64,000 nucleotides of DNA from Frankia sp. R82 (GTDB taxonomy: Bacteria; Actinomycetota; Actinomycetes; Frankiales; Frankiaceae): contig NZ_JAMQQG010000008.1 of NCBI RefSeq assembly GCF_023716925.1, positions 1-64,000 on the forward strand. Direction: 5' to 3'. Position numbers and translations under genes: made by a program. The notes under the pieces were generated by a model. It was not told the DNA's origin. It worked only from the letters and a program-made list of their open reading frames with translations, and did no database searches. This document shows positions 31,871-40,454 of the stretch, piece by piece (positions within the stretch are counted from its first letter, which is position 1; each line of letters opens with the position of its first letter).

Positions 31871-32834
31871 CACCGGGCAGCCGTCGTCCACATCCTTGCG
31901 CGCCCTGCCGGCGAGCCGGGGACCGGCGCTGCGCCGGCCGGACCGGATCTCCGCGTGGTCCGCGATGTCGCGAAGACCACGCGCCGTTGTTCTCGGACAC
32001 CGTAGCGGCGTGCGGCGGCGAATGAGGGTAGTGCCGCACACAGCCGGTACGCGGCGAGCTACACCGCGTTTCCGATCTCCGGATGTCACCCTCGTGAGAC
32101 TAATGTTTGGCGACCCGATGTGGAACTCGTCGTGCCATTCGGTGGGGCATGGCGGTGCTGCTCCGGGGGTATCTCGACGCCGGACGACGGGGTCTGTGCA
32201 GCTGGCCGGCGCCGCCCGCCCGGCAGACTTCACTGCGGTGTTCGTCACTGAGTGCGACCACGGTGCCAGCGTGCGTCGGACCATCCGCACCGCGGCCCAC
32301 CTGCACTACCTGTCGTGTCCGAGTGGATGCCCAGCCCTCTCGCCGGCTCGATGCGCACCGCATCGGACGCCTGGCAAAGAAAAATCTGCGCGATCTGCCT
32401 CGCGCCACCGACCGCACCGTCCGGGTGCGCGCCTTCCCCCGACCGTGCCGGCCCGAACGGGCTCCCCCCGCACCCCTCCCGCACGTCTTCCGCGCTCCTC
32501 CGCCGCCCCTCCCGGACGTCCTGTGCCTGCCTTCCCCGTGCGCCCTGCGCACCATCCCGGGTCGGGACCTGTCCTGTCCGTGCGGGAGGGACCGCATGGC
32601 CGGGTCGCTCGCTCGCACGGGCCGCCCGCCCGTCGGACTCGGACGGGGTGATCGCTTGGCCCTGGTCCGGCACGCCCTCGCGTCCCTCGTTCCGGGCGCT
32701 CACCTTCAGCACTTTTGGTAGCCGCATCGTGCCTAGCTGCTCACGCGTCCTACCCTTACTGCGCCGCAAAATGTAAATATCATCCAATATCGGTCAGGTG
32801 TGTATGGCGTCGTCTCGCCACCTTCGACTCTGCC

Positions 32835-32887
32835 GGCCAGGTGGGCGGCGACAGAAGCCAGCCGGTTCCGTCGCCGCCCACCTGGCC
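32835..32887. repeat. Perfect 18-bp inverted repeat, 17-nt loop
   Basis: GGCCAGGTGGGCGGCGAC (32835-32852) pairs exactly with GTCGCCGCCCACCTGGCC (32870-32887). The pairing extends to 21 of 22 positions with one mismatch. It would form a very stable hairpin in DNA or RNA. It is not at a gene end. Confidence 0.9.
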
Positions 32888-33017
32888 CACCGGTCCGTCC
32901 ACTCTCCGCAACCAAACCGCCCCGCGCCTACACGGACAGTCGCCTGTTCTTTGCCGTCGCCACGCCTCGCAACGGGCCCCGAAGCAAGATCCGCCTACAT
33001 GGATCGTCGTGGGGGAA

Positions 33018-33070
33018 TGTGGAGGGTTGTTCGGGGAATCCGGGCCTGAATCCTTGAACAACCCTCCACA
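33018..33070. repeat. Perfect 15-bp inverted repeat, 23-nt loop
   Basis: TGTGGAGGGTTGTTC (33018-33032) pairs exactly with GAACAACCCTCCACA (33056-33070). It lies about 290 bp beyond the aceE stop on the minus strand and 130 bp from the other hairpin. It lacks a U-tract on either strand. A late aceE terminator is possible but distant. Confidence 0.9.
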
Positions 33071-33249
33071 TGCGGCTCGACCAGCAAGGTCTTTGGCCTT
33101 GTGGACGTGGGCCGGACGCGTGGGGCGGGCGTGTGGATCGGGGACATGGATCGGGGACATGGATCGGGCCCGCAACGGCGGCCGGAAGGGCGGTCGCTGC
33201 GGGCCCGAGGTGGTGCGGGGAGAGTCGGCCGGTGGTTGCCCGGTCAGCC

Positions 33250-33294
33250 GGTGGTGCCGGTGGTGCCGGTGGTGCCGGTGGTGCCGGTGGTGCG
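33250..33294. repeat. GGTGGTGCC 9-bp microsatellite after aceE
   Basis: Four perfect GGTGGTGCC units and one variant lie 60-110 bp past the aceE stop, followed by looser GGTGGTGC/GGTGTCTGTC repeats up to the gene end. It is not coding in the aceE frame. Confidence 0.85.
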
Positions 33295-33357
33295 GTGTCT
33301 GTCGGTGGTGCCGGTGCGGTCGACCGGTGGTGCGGTGTCTGTCGGTGGTGCGGTCGG

Positions 33358-36129
33358 TCAGTCGGTGGTGCTGGTCGCGTCGGTGTCGCGCAGGGCGAAG
33401 CGGCGGATCGCGTCCTCGACCGTGCTGGCCTTCACCTCGCCAGCGCGGACCAGTGACTCGAGGGTGGCGACGACGACCGACTCGGCGTCGACCTTGAAGT
33501 GACGGCGCAGGGCCGCCCGGGTGTCGGAGCGGCCGTACCCGTCGGTGCCCAGCGAGGTGAACGGCTGCGGCACCCAGCGGGAGATCTGGTCGGGGACCGC
33601 GCGCATCCAGTCGGAGACGGCGATGACCGGGCCGGGGGCGCCGTCGAGGATGCGGGTGATGTACGGCGCGGGGCCGTCGGCCTCGGGGTTGAGCAGGTTG
33701 TCCTGCTCGCGCTCGAGGGCCTCACGGCGCAGCTCGTTCCACGAGGTCGCCGACCAGACGTCGGCGGCGACGCCGTAGTCGGCGGCGAGCAGCTCCTGCG
33801 CGGCCAGCGCCCAGTGGATGGACGTGCCACTGGCCAGCAGCTGCGCCCGCGGTGCGGAGCCACCGTCGTCCTGGCCGTTGGGCCCACCGCCGGGAAGCGA
33901 CGTGGCCGGACGGAAGCGGTACAGGCCGGCGAGCAGCTGGGCCGGGTCGAGGCCCTCGGGCTCGGCCGGCTGGGGCACCGGCTCGTTGTAGACGGTGAGG
34001 TAGTAGAAGACGTTCTCGTCGCGCTCGCCGTACATCCGGTCGAGGGCGTCGCGCACGATGTGCGACACCTCGAAGGCGAACGCCGGGTCGTAGGAGATGC
34101 AGGCCGGGTTGGTGCTGGCCAGCAGCAGCGAGTGGCCGTCCTGGTGCTGCAGTCCCTCGCCGTTGAGCGTGGTGCGCCCGGCGGTGGCGCCGAGCAGGAA
34201 GCCCCGGCCGAGCTGGTCGCCCAGTGCCCACATCTGGTCACCGGTGCGCTGGAACCCGAACATCGAGTAGAAGACGTAGACCGGGATCATGTACTGCGCG
34301 TGGGTGGCGTAGGACGTGGCCGCGGCGATCACCGAGCCCATGCTGCCGGCCTCGCTGATGCCCTCGTGCAGCATCTGCCCGGACTCGGACTCCTGGTAGG
34401 ACAGCAGCAGCTCGCGGTCCACGGCCTCGTAGCGCTGCCCGTGCGGCGAGTAGATCTTCGCCGTGGGGAACATCGCGTCCATGCCGAAGGTGCGGGCCTC
34501 GTCCGGGATGACGGGGACGAACCGCGGCCCGAGATCCTTGGTCTTCATGAGGTCCTTGAGGAGCCGGACGAACGCCATCGTCGTCGCCACCGGCTGCTTG
34601 CCGGAACCGCGGCGCAGCTCGTCGAAGATCTTCGCCGGCGGCTGGGGGAGCGGTTTGGCCCGCACGACCCGCTTGGGCATCGAACCGCCGAGCCCGGCCC
34701 GACGCTCCCGCATGTACTGGATCTCCTCCGAGTCCGGACCCGGGTGGTAGTAGGGCGGCAGGTCGCCGGCCAGCGCGGAGTCGGGGATTTCCAGGTAGAG
34801 CCGGTCCCGGAACTCCCTGAGTTCCGTCTTGGTCAGCTTCTTCATCTGGTGGGTGGCATTGCGGGCCTCGAAGTCCTTGCCCAGCGTCCAGCCCTTGATG
34901 GTGTGCGCGAGGATGACGGTGGGCTGACCGGTGTGCTCGGTGGCCGCCTTGTACGCCGCGTACAGCTTGCGGTAGTCGTGCCCGCCCCGGGAGAGCTTGC
35001 GCAGCTCGTCGTCGGAGAGATCGCCGACCATCCGGCGCAGCCGCGCGTCCGAGCCGAAGAAGTGCTCGCGGATGTACTCGCCGGACGATGTCGAGTACGT
35101 CTGGAACTGCCCGTCCGGGGTGGTGTTCATCCGGTTGACCAGAACGCCGTCGGTGTCCTTGGCCAGCAGCGGGTCCCAGTCGCGGCCCCAGACGACCTTG
35201 ATGACGTTCCAGCCGGCGCCGCGGAACAGCGACTCCAGCTCCTGCATGATCTTGCCGTTGCCGCGGACCGGTCCGTCGAGGCGCTGCAGGTTGCAGTTCA
35301 CCACGAAGATGAGGTTGTCGAGCTCCTCGCGGGCCGCGACGCCGAGCGCACCGATCGACTCCGGCTCGTCCATCTCGCCGTCACCGAGGAACGCCCAGAC
35401 CTTGCTGCCCGAAGTGTCCTTGATCTGCCGGTTGAGCAGGTAACGGTTGAACCGGGCCTGGTAGATGGCGTCGATCGGGCCGAGGCCCATCGACACGGTG
35501 GGGAACTCCCAGAAGTCCGGCATCAGACGCGGGTGCGGATAGGACGACAGGCCGCCCGACTCGCTCTCGCGGCGGAACGCGTCGAGCTGGTGCTCGGTGA
35601 GCCGGCCTTCCAGATAGGCCCGTGCGTACATGCCCGGCGAGGCGTGACCCTGAATGAAGATCTGGTCGCCGGAGTCGCTGCCGGGAGAGTGAGAAAGATG
35701 GTCCTTGCCCCGGAAGAAGTGGTTGAATCCCACTTCGTACAGACTCGCGCTCGACGCGTAGGTGGCGATGTGACCGCCGACGTTGTACTCCGGCCGGTTC
35801 GCCCGGCTGACCATGATGGCCGCGTTCCACCGGATGTAGGCGCGAATACGGCGCTCGATGTGTTCGTCCCCGGGGAACCAGGGTTCCCGTTCCGGCGGAA
35901 TGGTGTTGATGTAGTCCGTGCTGGTCAGGCCGGGAACCCCGACCGCCTTCTCCCGGGCCCGCTCGAGCAGTTTCAGCATGAGGAACCGGGCCCGGCCGCG
36001 GCCGGACTCCTCGATGACCGCGTCGAGGGACTCCAGCCACTCGCCGGTCTCCGCGGGGTCGATGTCGGGCAGCTGGCTCGGCAGACCATCGGTGATGATC
36101 GAGAAACTCCGGTTCGTGTCCTGCGCCAC
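33358..36129 (-). CDS. aceE: Pyruvate dehydrogenase E1 component, homodimeric type
   Basis: 923 residues from GTG 36129, with AGGAGAAGG ideally spaced upstream. Full-length homodimeric E1: [24 protein letters not shown] near the N-terminus, the thiamine diphosphate motif [10 protein letters not shown] through [16 protein letters not shown], the [11 protein letters not shown] region, and the Pyr domain with [11 protein letters not shown] and [12 protein letters not shown]. It decarboxylates pyruvate and feeds the acetyl group to the E2 lipoyl domains of the pyruvate dehydrogenase complex. E2 and E3 are not in the window, as is usual for actinobacterial aceE. A Gly/Asp/Ser insert ([17 protein letters not shown]) sits in the C-terminal third. 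Three 15-bp repeats lie upstream (36210-36254). Confidence 0.98.
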   Translation of the reverse strand: MAQDTNRSFSIITDGLPSQLPDIDPAETGEWLESLDAVIEESGRGRARFLMLKLLERAREKAVGVPGLTSTDYINTIPPEREPWFPGDEHIERRIRAYIRWNAAIMVSRANRPEYNVGGHIATYASSASLYEVGFNHFFRGKDHLSHSPGSDSGDQIFIQGHASPGMYARAYLEGRLTEHQLDAFRRESESGGLSSYPHPRLMPDFWEFPTVSMGLGPIDAIYQARFNRYLLNRQIKDTSGSKVWAFLGDGEMDEPESIGALGVAAREELDNLIFVVNCNLQRLDGPVRGNGKIMQELESLFRGAGWNVIKVVWGRDWDPLLAKDTDGVLVNRMNTTPDGQFQTYSTSSGEYIREHFFGSDARLRRMVGDLSDDELRKLSRGGHDYRKLYAAYKAATEHTGQPTVILAHTIKGWTLGKDFEARNATHQMKKLTKTELREFRDRLYLEIPDSALAGDLPPYYHPGPDSEEIQYMRERRAGLGGSMPKRVVRAKPLPQPPAKIFDELRRGSGKQPVATTMAFVRLLKDLMKTKDLGPRFVPVIPDEARTFGMDAMFPTAKIYSPHGQRYEAVDRELLLSYQESESGQMLHEGISEAGSMGSVIAAATSYATHAQYMIPVYVFYSMFGFQRTGDQMWALGDQLGRGFLLGATAGRTTLNGEGLQHQDGHSLLLASTNPACISYDPAFAFEVSHIVRDALDRMYGERDENVFYYLTVYNEPVPQPAEPEGLDPAQLLAGLYRFRPATSLPGGGPNGQDDGGSAPRAQLLASGTSIHWALAAQELLAADYGVAADVWSATSWNELRREALEREQDNLLNPEADGPAPYITRILDGAPGPVIAVSDWMRAVPDQISRWVPQPFTSLGTDGYGRSDTRAALRRHFKVDAESVVVATLESLVRAGEVKASTVEDAIRRFALRDTDATSTTD

Positions 36130-36535
36130 GCCTTCTCCTGCTCCTCAAGCTTCCGGGGCCGTCGGACCCACGCGAGGAGATCCTCCTCGTGTGGGCGCCG
36201 GCCCATGTGTCACGTCTCGTGGTCTCACGTCTCGTGGTGTCACATCTCGTGCACGCGGATGCGGGACTCCGCATGATCGATGCATCGCCGCGTCCTGGCT
36301 GCGGTCTGGTACGGCTCGGCGGATGACCCGTGCGGGCCGACGGATCCCCGGGTGCGGGGGTGGCCGGCGCCAGTCGGGGCACACGCCTTGGTTCCATCGT
36401 GCTCCGTCGTCGGGGCGTCGTCACGCACGCCTCGGTTACTTTTGAGTAGTGAATCGGACGATGGGCGTGGCGTTGTTGACATGTCGTCCGCGTCGATGCC
36501 GCGTCCACGGCACTTTCTGCGGCACAATCACCGTG
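36130..36535. other. Divergent intergenic region between aceE and yjbQ-like gene
   Basis: 406 bp that must hold the aceE promoter (minus) and that of the YjbQ-like gene (plus). It contains three 15-bp direct repeats close to aceE. A relatively AT-rich stretch around 36430-36450 (GGTTACTTTTGAGTAG) is a possible promoter zone. No gene is seen. Confidence 0.55.
36210..36254 (-). promoter_or_regulatory. Three 15-bp tandem repeats upstream of aceE (candidate operator array)
   Basis: Plus-strand units TCACGTCTCGTGGTC, TCACGTCTCGTGGTG and TCACATCTCGTGCAC are head to tail at 36210, 36225 and 36240, ending 81 bp before the aceE start codon. Each unit contains the near-palindrome CACGTCTCGTG. Tandem operator-like spacing of 15 bp suggests cooperative regulator binding; no regulator is known here. 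Confidence 0.55.
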
Positions 36536-36952
36536 ATGGACACCCGAATGAAGACCACCACGGTGACCGTGAACACTGGGCGCCGAGAATGTGTGGTGGA
36601 CCTCACGGCGGACGTGTCGCGCTTCGTCGCCGGTTCCGGTGATGGCCTGTTGTCGGTGTTCGTGCCACACGCGACTGCCGGTCTCGCCATCCTGGAGCTC
36701 GGCTCCGGCAGTGACGATGACCTGCTGGCCGCCCTGGCCGAGCTGCTGCCCGCCGACGACCGCTGGCGCCATGCGCACGGTTCGCGGGGCCATGGCCGGT
36801 CCCACGTGCTGCCTGCGCTCGTTCCCCCGTCGCTGACCATCCCCGTCCTGGCCGGGCGGCCGGCGCTGGGCACCTGGCAGTCCATCGCCCTGGTCGATCT
36901 CAACGTGGACAATCCCGACCGTACGGTCCGGCTGTCCTTCCTCCCGGGGTGA
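36536..36952 (+). CDS. YjbQ / UPF0047 family protein
   Basis: 138 residues from ATG 36536. The fold is recognised by TTTVTVNTGRRECVVDLTADVSRFVAGSGDGLLSVFVPHATAGLAIL, with the conserved H-A-T element, then HAHGSRGHGRSHVLPALVPPSLTIPV and LGTWQSIALVDLN, the family's His-rich active-site and C-terminal motifs. YjbQ proteins have thiamin-phosphate-synthase-like side activity in E. coli, but the physiological role is unclear. Position next to aceE, a thiamine-diphosphate enzyme, is suggestive only. Confidence 0.92.
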   Translation: MDTRMKTTTVTVNTGRRECVVDLTADVSRFVAGSGDGLLSVFVPHATAGLAILELGSGSDDDLLAALAELLPADDRWRHAHGSRGHGRSHVLPALVPPSLTIPVLAGRPALGTWQSIALVDLNVDNPDRTVRLSFLPG

Positions 36953-37234
36953 GGCGGCTTCCCGGGGTGAGGTGGACGAGGCGAGGATGAAGTGTCCACG
37001 TCGGCGGGATGAACCGGCTCCCGACCGGGTACCTGCCCCACGCGTTCCAGGTCGAGGATGCCCCGGCCGATCCACAACCGACGGCGTGGCACTTGCGCAG
37101 CCACCGGCAGGTCCGGTGGACTAGGTCGAGACGCGTCGCGTGATGGACCCCATCGCGGACTGTGTCGACGTACGAACCGGACGTCTCCGCGCCCACCGCG
37201 GGACGTCAACACAGGGAACAGGAGGTAGCGCAGG

Positions 37235-37672
37235 GTGAGTCCGACCGCGGCGAACGCCGAGGGTCAGCGCCGGGCGGAACGGCTGGGAGTCTCCGCCGGG
37301 ACGCAGGTGCAGTCGCTCAACGAGGACGATGACATCGCCCAGGATCTGCTGGACGCGGTGACCAGCGCCAGTGGTACCGAGCTGGTCCCCGAGGATTCCG
37401 ACGACGTCGTCGACATCGTGCTGCTCTGGTGGCGCGACGATGACGGTGATCTGGCGAACGCGCTCATCGACGCACGGCGGCAGCTCTCCGACGACGGTGT
37501 GATCTGGCTGCTGACCCCCAAGGCGGGACGGGACGGTCACGTTGCTCCCAGCGACGTGCTGGACGCGGTTCCCACCGCCGGCCTGGTGCAGACCAGCACG
37601 CTCAGTGCTGCTCAGGAGTGGTCCGGTCAGCGGCTTGCGGCGCCGAAGTCACAGCGGGCCCGCCACCGCTGA
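37235..37672 (+). CDS. DUF3052 family protein
   Basis: 145 residues from GTG 37235 with GGAGGT 8 bp upstream. It matches the actinobacterial DUF3052 pattern: RRAERLGVSAGTQVQSLNEDDD, then DDVVDIVLLWWRDDDGDLANALIDARRQLSDDGVIWLLTPKAGRDGHVAPSDVLDAVPTAGLVQTST. It is cytoplasmic, acidic and of unknown function. It is typically found between aceE and a peroxiredoxin, as here, which ties it to central metabolism or redox control by neighbourhood only. Confidence 0.93.
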   Translation: MSPTAANAEGQRRAERLGVSAGTQVQSLNEDDDIAQDLLDAVTSASGTELVPEDSDDVVDIVLLWWRDDDGDLANALIDARRQLSDDGVIWLLTPKAGRDGHVAPSDVLDAVPTAGLVQTSTLSAAQEWSGQRLAAPKSQRARHR

Positions 37673-37842
37673 GTAGCGCACCGGCGTGCCGTCCCGGGGT
37701 GCCTGTGCCGGCCGCCGGCACACCGGGGTGTTCGGCTCGCTCGGTGATGTCGGCCGGCGGGGCAGGGTGCCACGCCGGCCTGGAACGACGTCCATGGGCA
37801 TGTTCGCCTGCCCGAAAACGGTTATCCGAGGATGTGCCTCGT

Positions 37843-38571
37843 TCAGCGGTACAGCGGAACCTGCTGGCCCTCGACGGCCCCGGGGTAGCGGGCCCAGAGG
37901 CGGTTCAGCTCCAGCTGCAGGAACAGTGGCCCAAAGCCGATCAGGAACAGCACGAAGGCGAGCACCGGGTTCGTCTCGGGCACACCTGCGGCGTGCTGGG
38001 CGGCGCGGGTGCGGGTGCCGAGGCGCCAGGCGGCGACGAACGGCGGCACGATCACCAGCCAGCCGACCAGGAAGGCCAGCAGGGACAGGGTCGGGTTGAC
38101 CTGGATACGCCGGTCGTACTCGCCGAGCTCCCGGTTCGTCTTGTAGATCCACACGAACGGATAGACGCCGAGGGTGATCAGGGGCAGGCCGAGCCAGGCC
38201 GCCAGCGGATTGCGGTGCTTGCCCAGCATGCCCGCGCCGCCGAGGTCACGCACCGGGCCAGCGGGGCCGTCCGGGCCCGGGAGGCCGTAGTCGGGGGTCG
38301 CGGGGTACCCCTGCTCCGGTTCCGGCCCGGACAGCGCCTCGCGGAACGCGTAGATCGGGAAGCCCCCGGTGGACGTGCCCGGCCCGTCGATCGGATGCGG
38401 CGCCCGGCCGGCCTCGCCGGGATAGGGCTGATCGGGGGAAAGGCTCGGCTGACGGGTGCGCTCGGACCGGCCGGGGTGGTTGTGGACATCTGGTTGGCCA
38501 GGCGGCTCTGGAAAGCCGTGGGGGGTGGCGCTCTGGTTGGTCAACGTCGTCCTGCCCTCATCGGTGTCCAT
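37843..38571 (-). CDS. DUF4234 membrane protein
   Basis: 242 residues from ATG 38571 (MDTDEGRTT); longer in-frame starts overlap the next gene's upstream region and read as noise. A disordered Pro/Gly/Ser/Asp N-terminus of about 120 residues precedes the DUF4234 unit: KHRNPLAAWLGLPLITLGVYPFVWIYKTNRELGEYDRRIQVNP. Two more hydrophobic segments (SLLAFLVGWLVIVPPFVAAW and NPVLAFVLFLIGFGPLFLQLELNRLW) complete three transmembrane helices. The function is unknown. It interrupts the DUF3052-AhpE pair on the opposite strand. Confidence 0.9.
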   Translation of the reverse strand: MDTDEGRTTLTNQSATPHGFPEPPGQPDVHNHPGRSERTRQPSLSPDQPYPGEAGRAPHPIDGPGTSTGGFPIYAFREALSGPEPEQGYPATPDYGLPGPDGPAGPVRDLGGAGMLGKHRNPLAAWLGLPLITLGVYPFVWIYKTNRELGEYDRRIQVNPTLSLLAFLVGWLVIVPPFVAAWRLGTRTRAAQHAAGVPETNPVLAFVLFLIGFGPLFLQLELNRLWARYPGAVEGQQVPLYR

Positions 38572-38912
38572 GCCGGTGGCGTACGCGGATCGTGCTCCGA
38601 GGTACCGCACGTCTGGTCGATGGCTCCCGCGTCGATCGGCCAGACTAGGCCAGTCTGGCCGATGACACCTCGACACTCGCCGCCTGTGTGTCTCAGGAGC
38701 GTGAAACTTGCCGGCGACGCGGGTCCCGAAACATCCGCGCCACCCGTTGTGGGCCACACCGCGCCGCACCGATCGGTTCCCGGCCGGCGGAAACTGGCAT
38801 GCTGGCAGCAGGGGACGGCGGGCCCGGTCGTGGCGGTGTCCTGAACGGACGTCGGCCTGATCGGCGTCGGCGTCACCGTGATCATCCCCATCGTTGTGGA
38901 GAGGAAGCGCTC

Positions 38913-39371
38913 GTGACCGTCGAAGTTGGCTCCGTCGCCCCGGACTTCTCGTTGAAGGATCAGAACAACGAGGTTGTCACCCTGTCTGACTTCCGCGGCA
39001 AGCGGAACGTTGTCCTGCTGTTCTACCCGCTTACCTTCACCGGCGTCTGCCAGGGCGAGCTGTGCTCGGTGCGGGACGACCTCGGTTCCTTCCAGAACGA
39101 CAACGTGCAGGTCCTCGCCGTTTCCGTCGACTCGCCGTTCGCCCACAAGGTCTGGGCCGACCAGCAGGGCTACGAATTCCCGCTGCTGGCCGACTTCTGG
39201 CCGCACGGCGCCGTCGCGTCCTCCTACGGTGTTTTCAACGAGGAGCGGGGCATCTCCGTGCGTGGCACCTTCGTGATCGACAAGGAGGGTGTCGTGCGCT
39301 GGAAGGTCGTCAACAACATCCCCGACGCGCGTGACCAGGCCGAGTACCTCAAGGCCCTCGCCGCCCTCTAG
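38913..39371 (+). CDS. ahpE: Peroxiredoxin, AhpE-like 1-Cys
   Basis: 152 residues from GTG 38913 with GGAGAGGA upstream. Thioredoxin-fold peroxiredoxin: VGSVAPDFSLKDQNNEVVTLSDFRGKRNVVLLFYP, then the peroxidatic site PLTFTGVCQGELCSVRDD (P-x3-T-x2-C), with a second Cys close by (C-x4-C), and the active-site Arg in ISVRGTFVIDKEGVVRW. It reduces peroxides in the cytosol using mycothiol or mycoredoxin as partner in actinobacteria. It lies with DUF3052 and aceE in the usual actinobacterial neighbourhood. Confidence 0.95.
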   Translation: MTVEVGSVAPDFSLKDQNNEVVTLSDFRGKRNVVLLFYPLTFTGVCQGELCSVRDDLGSFQNDNVQVLAVSVDSPFAHKVWADQQGYEFPLLADFWPHGAVASSYGVFNEERGISVRGTFVIDKEGVVRWKVVNNIPDARDQAEYLKALAAL

Positions 39372-39545
39372 ACTTGGTTGGCGGGAGCCGGTGCGCGTTG
39401 CCGGGTCCTCTGGGCCCATGTACCGCCATCAGCGAGTACGTGCCGCCGCCGGTTCCCGCCCTGCCGTGCCGCTCGCTCCGTTGCCGCCTGAGGCGTCGCC
39501 CTGGCGTCGCTGACGTAGGCTTGGCGGGCTGCACCGACGTCTCCC

Positions 39546-39617
39546 GGGCGCGTAGCTCAGCGGGAGAGCGCTCGCCTTACAAGCGAGTGGTCGCAGGTTC
39601 GATCCCTGCCGCGCCCA
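39546..39617 (+). tRNA. tRNA-Val (anticodon TAC)
   Basis: 72 nt folding fully: acceptor GGGCGCG/CGCGCCC with discriminator A, D-stem GCTC/GAGC, anticodon stem CTCGC/GCGAG around CTTACAA (anticodon TAC), variable TGGTC, T-stem GCAGG/CCTGC with TTCGATC loop. No CCA is encoded. No integrase or attachment repeat is seen beside it. Confidence 0.98.
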
Positions 39618-39905
39618 CGCGCTGGTTCCGCGTGCTTGCCGATCTTCGATCTGCTGTGGCGTGGCCATGATGCTGGCCGGGGTGCCGATCCCCCGGACCC
39701 CCTTCGGGCGAGGTCTCTCGAAACCTCCTGGGGGTGAGCGCCCGAAACCCTCGGGGGCCGCTGGGGGGTCCGCGTTGTGGGGGACGTGGCTGGGTCTGGG
39801 GACCGTTAGGGTCGGGGGAGCCGGGCGGCGGGCCGGGGTCTGTGGGCGGGTGTCGTCCGGCGGCCGGTCTGCTTCCCTCCACCGAGGTAGGAGAGGGCAT
39901 TTCGC

Positions 39906-40232
39906 ATGGGTGTTTCGATCGAGACTCTGTCGCCGGGGGATGGCACGACGTTCCCGAAGAAGGGCGACACGGTGACGATCCACTACGTCGGCACCTTGCG
40001 CAGTGGCAAGGTCTTCGACTCGTCCCGGGACCGTGGTACGCCGTTCACGACCGAGATCGGGGTCGGCCGGGTCATTCAGGGCTGGGACGAGGGCGTGCCC
40101 CAGCTGTCCCTCGGCCAGAAGGCGGTCCTCACCATCACCTGGGACTACGCCTACGGTGAGGCCGGCTTCCCGCCGGTCATCCCGCCGAAGTCCGATCTTC
40201 TCTTCGAGGTCGAGCTGCTCGGGATCTCCTAG
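39906..40232 (+). CDS. FKBP-type peptidyl-prolyl isomerase, FKBP12-like
   Basis: 108 residues from ATG 39906 (a ribosome site AGGTAGGAGAGGG lies upstream). It is a single FKBP domain with no signal peptide or extension: [75 protein letters not shown]. The FK506-pocket residues Tyr, Phe, Asp, Val-Ile, Trp and Tyr are all there. It has the same length as eukaryotic FKBP12 and keeps the MGV...ET.SPGDG..FPK start. It catalyses prolyl cis-trans isomerisation in the cytoplasm. A strong terminator follows directly. Confidence 0.97.
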   Translation: MGVSIETLSPGDGTTFPKKGDTVTIHYVGTLRSGKVFDSSRDRGTPFTTEIGVGRVIQGWDEGVPQLSLGQKAVLTITWDYAYGEAGFPPVIPPKSDLLFEVELLGIS

Positions 40233-40238
40233 CCCGCG

Positions 40239-40283
40239 AGCGGTCTGCCCGGCCGGGGGCTTTGCCTCGCCGGGCAGACCGCT
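40239..40283 (+). terminator. Strong hairpin terminator after the FKBP gene
   Basis: Perfect 15-bp stem AGCGGTCTGCCCGGC (40239-40253) with GCCGGGCAGACCGCT (40269-40283) and a 15-nt loop, starting 6 bp past the TAG stop. No U-run follows. Confidence 0.88.
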
Positions 40284-40454
40284 GTGGCAGGGCCGGTGGC
40301 AGTAATGCCGCGGGGTGGCTGCGCTGAGTGGTCATCCGTGCTGCCCGTGGTGTTGGCGGCGCGTTCAGCAGGTCGTCGCCGGTGCACGAAAGGCTCGCCA
40401 CGGCAGGGAGCGGGATTTCCCTCCTGCCTGGTCCGTGGAAGAGGAGTCCGCTCC

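Larger units (their letters stand above)
31785..33357. other. Gene-poor region with repeats and hairpins
   Basis: 1,573 bp with no convincing gene on either strand; the open frames present are Arg/Pro/Ser-rich and overlap each other. It holds a 24-bp tandem duplication (31823-31870), an AT-rich patch (32761-32800, unusual here), two long inverted repeats (32835-32887 and 33018-33070) and a 9-bp microsatellite just after aceE (33250-33294). Confidence 0.6.

Noticed and set aside
32245-32787. Minus-strand open frame starting near the AT-rich patch (MDDIYILRRSKG, then RLPKVLKVSARNEG)
   Set aside because: The start resembles a recombinase only weakly, the rest is Gly/Arg/Pro-rich with no catalytic motif, and other frames overlap it. 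It could be a degraded gene but cannot be supported.
33250-33294. Possible CRISPR-like direct repeats after aceE
   Set aside because: The units are 9 bp, contiguous and without spacers; this is a microsatellite.
33499-36276. 925-residue open frame on the plus strand across aceE
   Set aside because: It lies exactly antisense to a clear, full-length aceE, and its translation is Arg/Val/Gly-rich with no domain. It is a codon-bias mirror.
39546-39617. tRNA-Val as an integration site for a mobile element
   Set aside because: No integrase, no duplicated 3' tRNA end and no composition shift are visible next to it.
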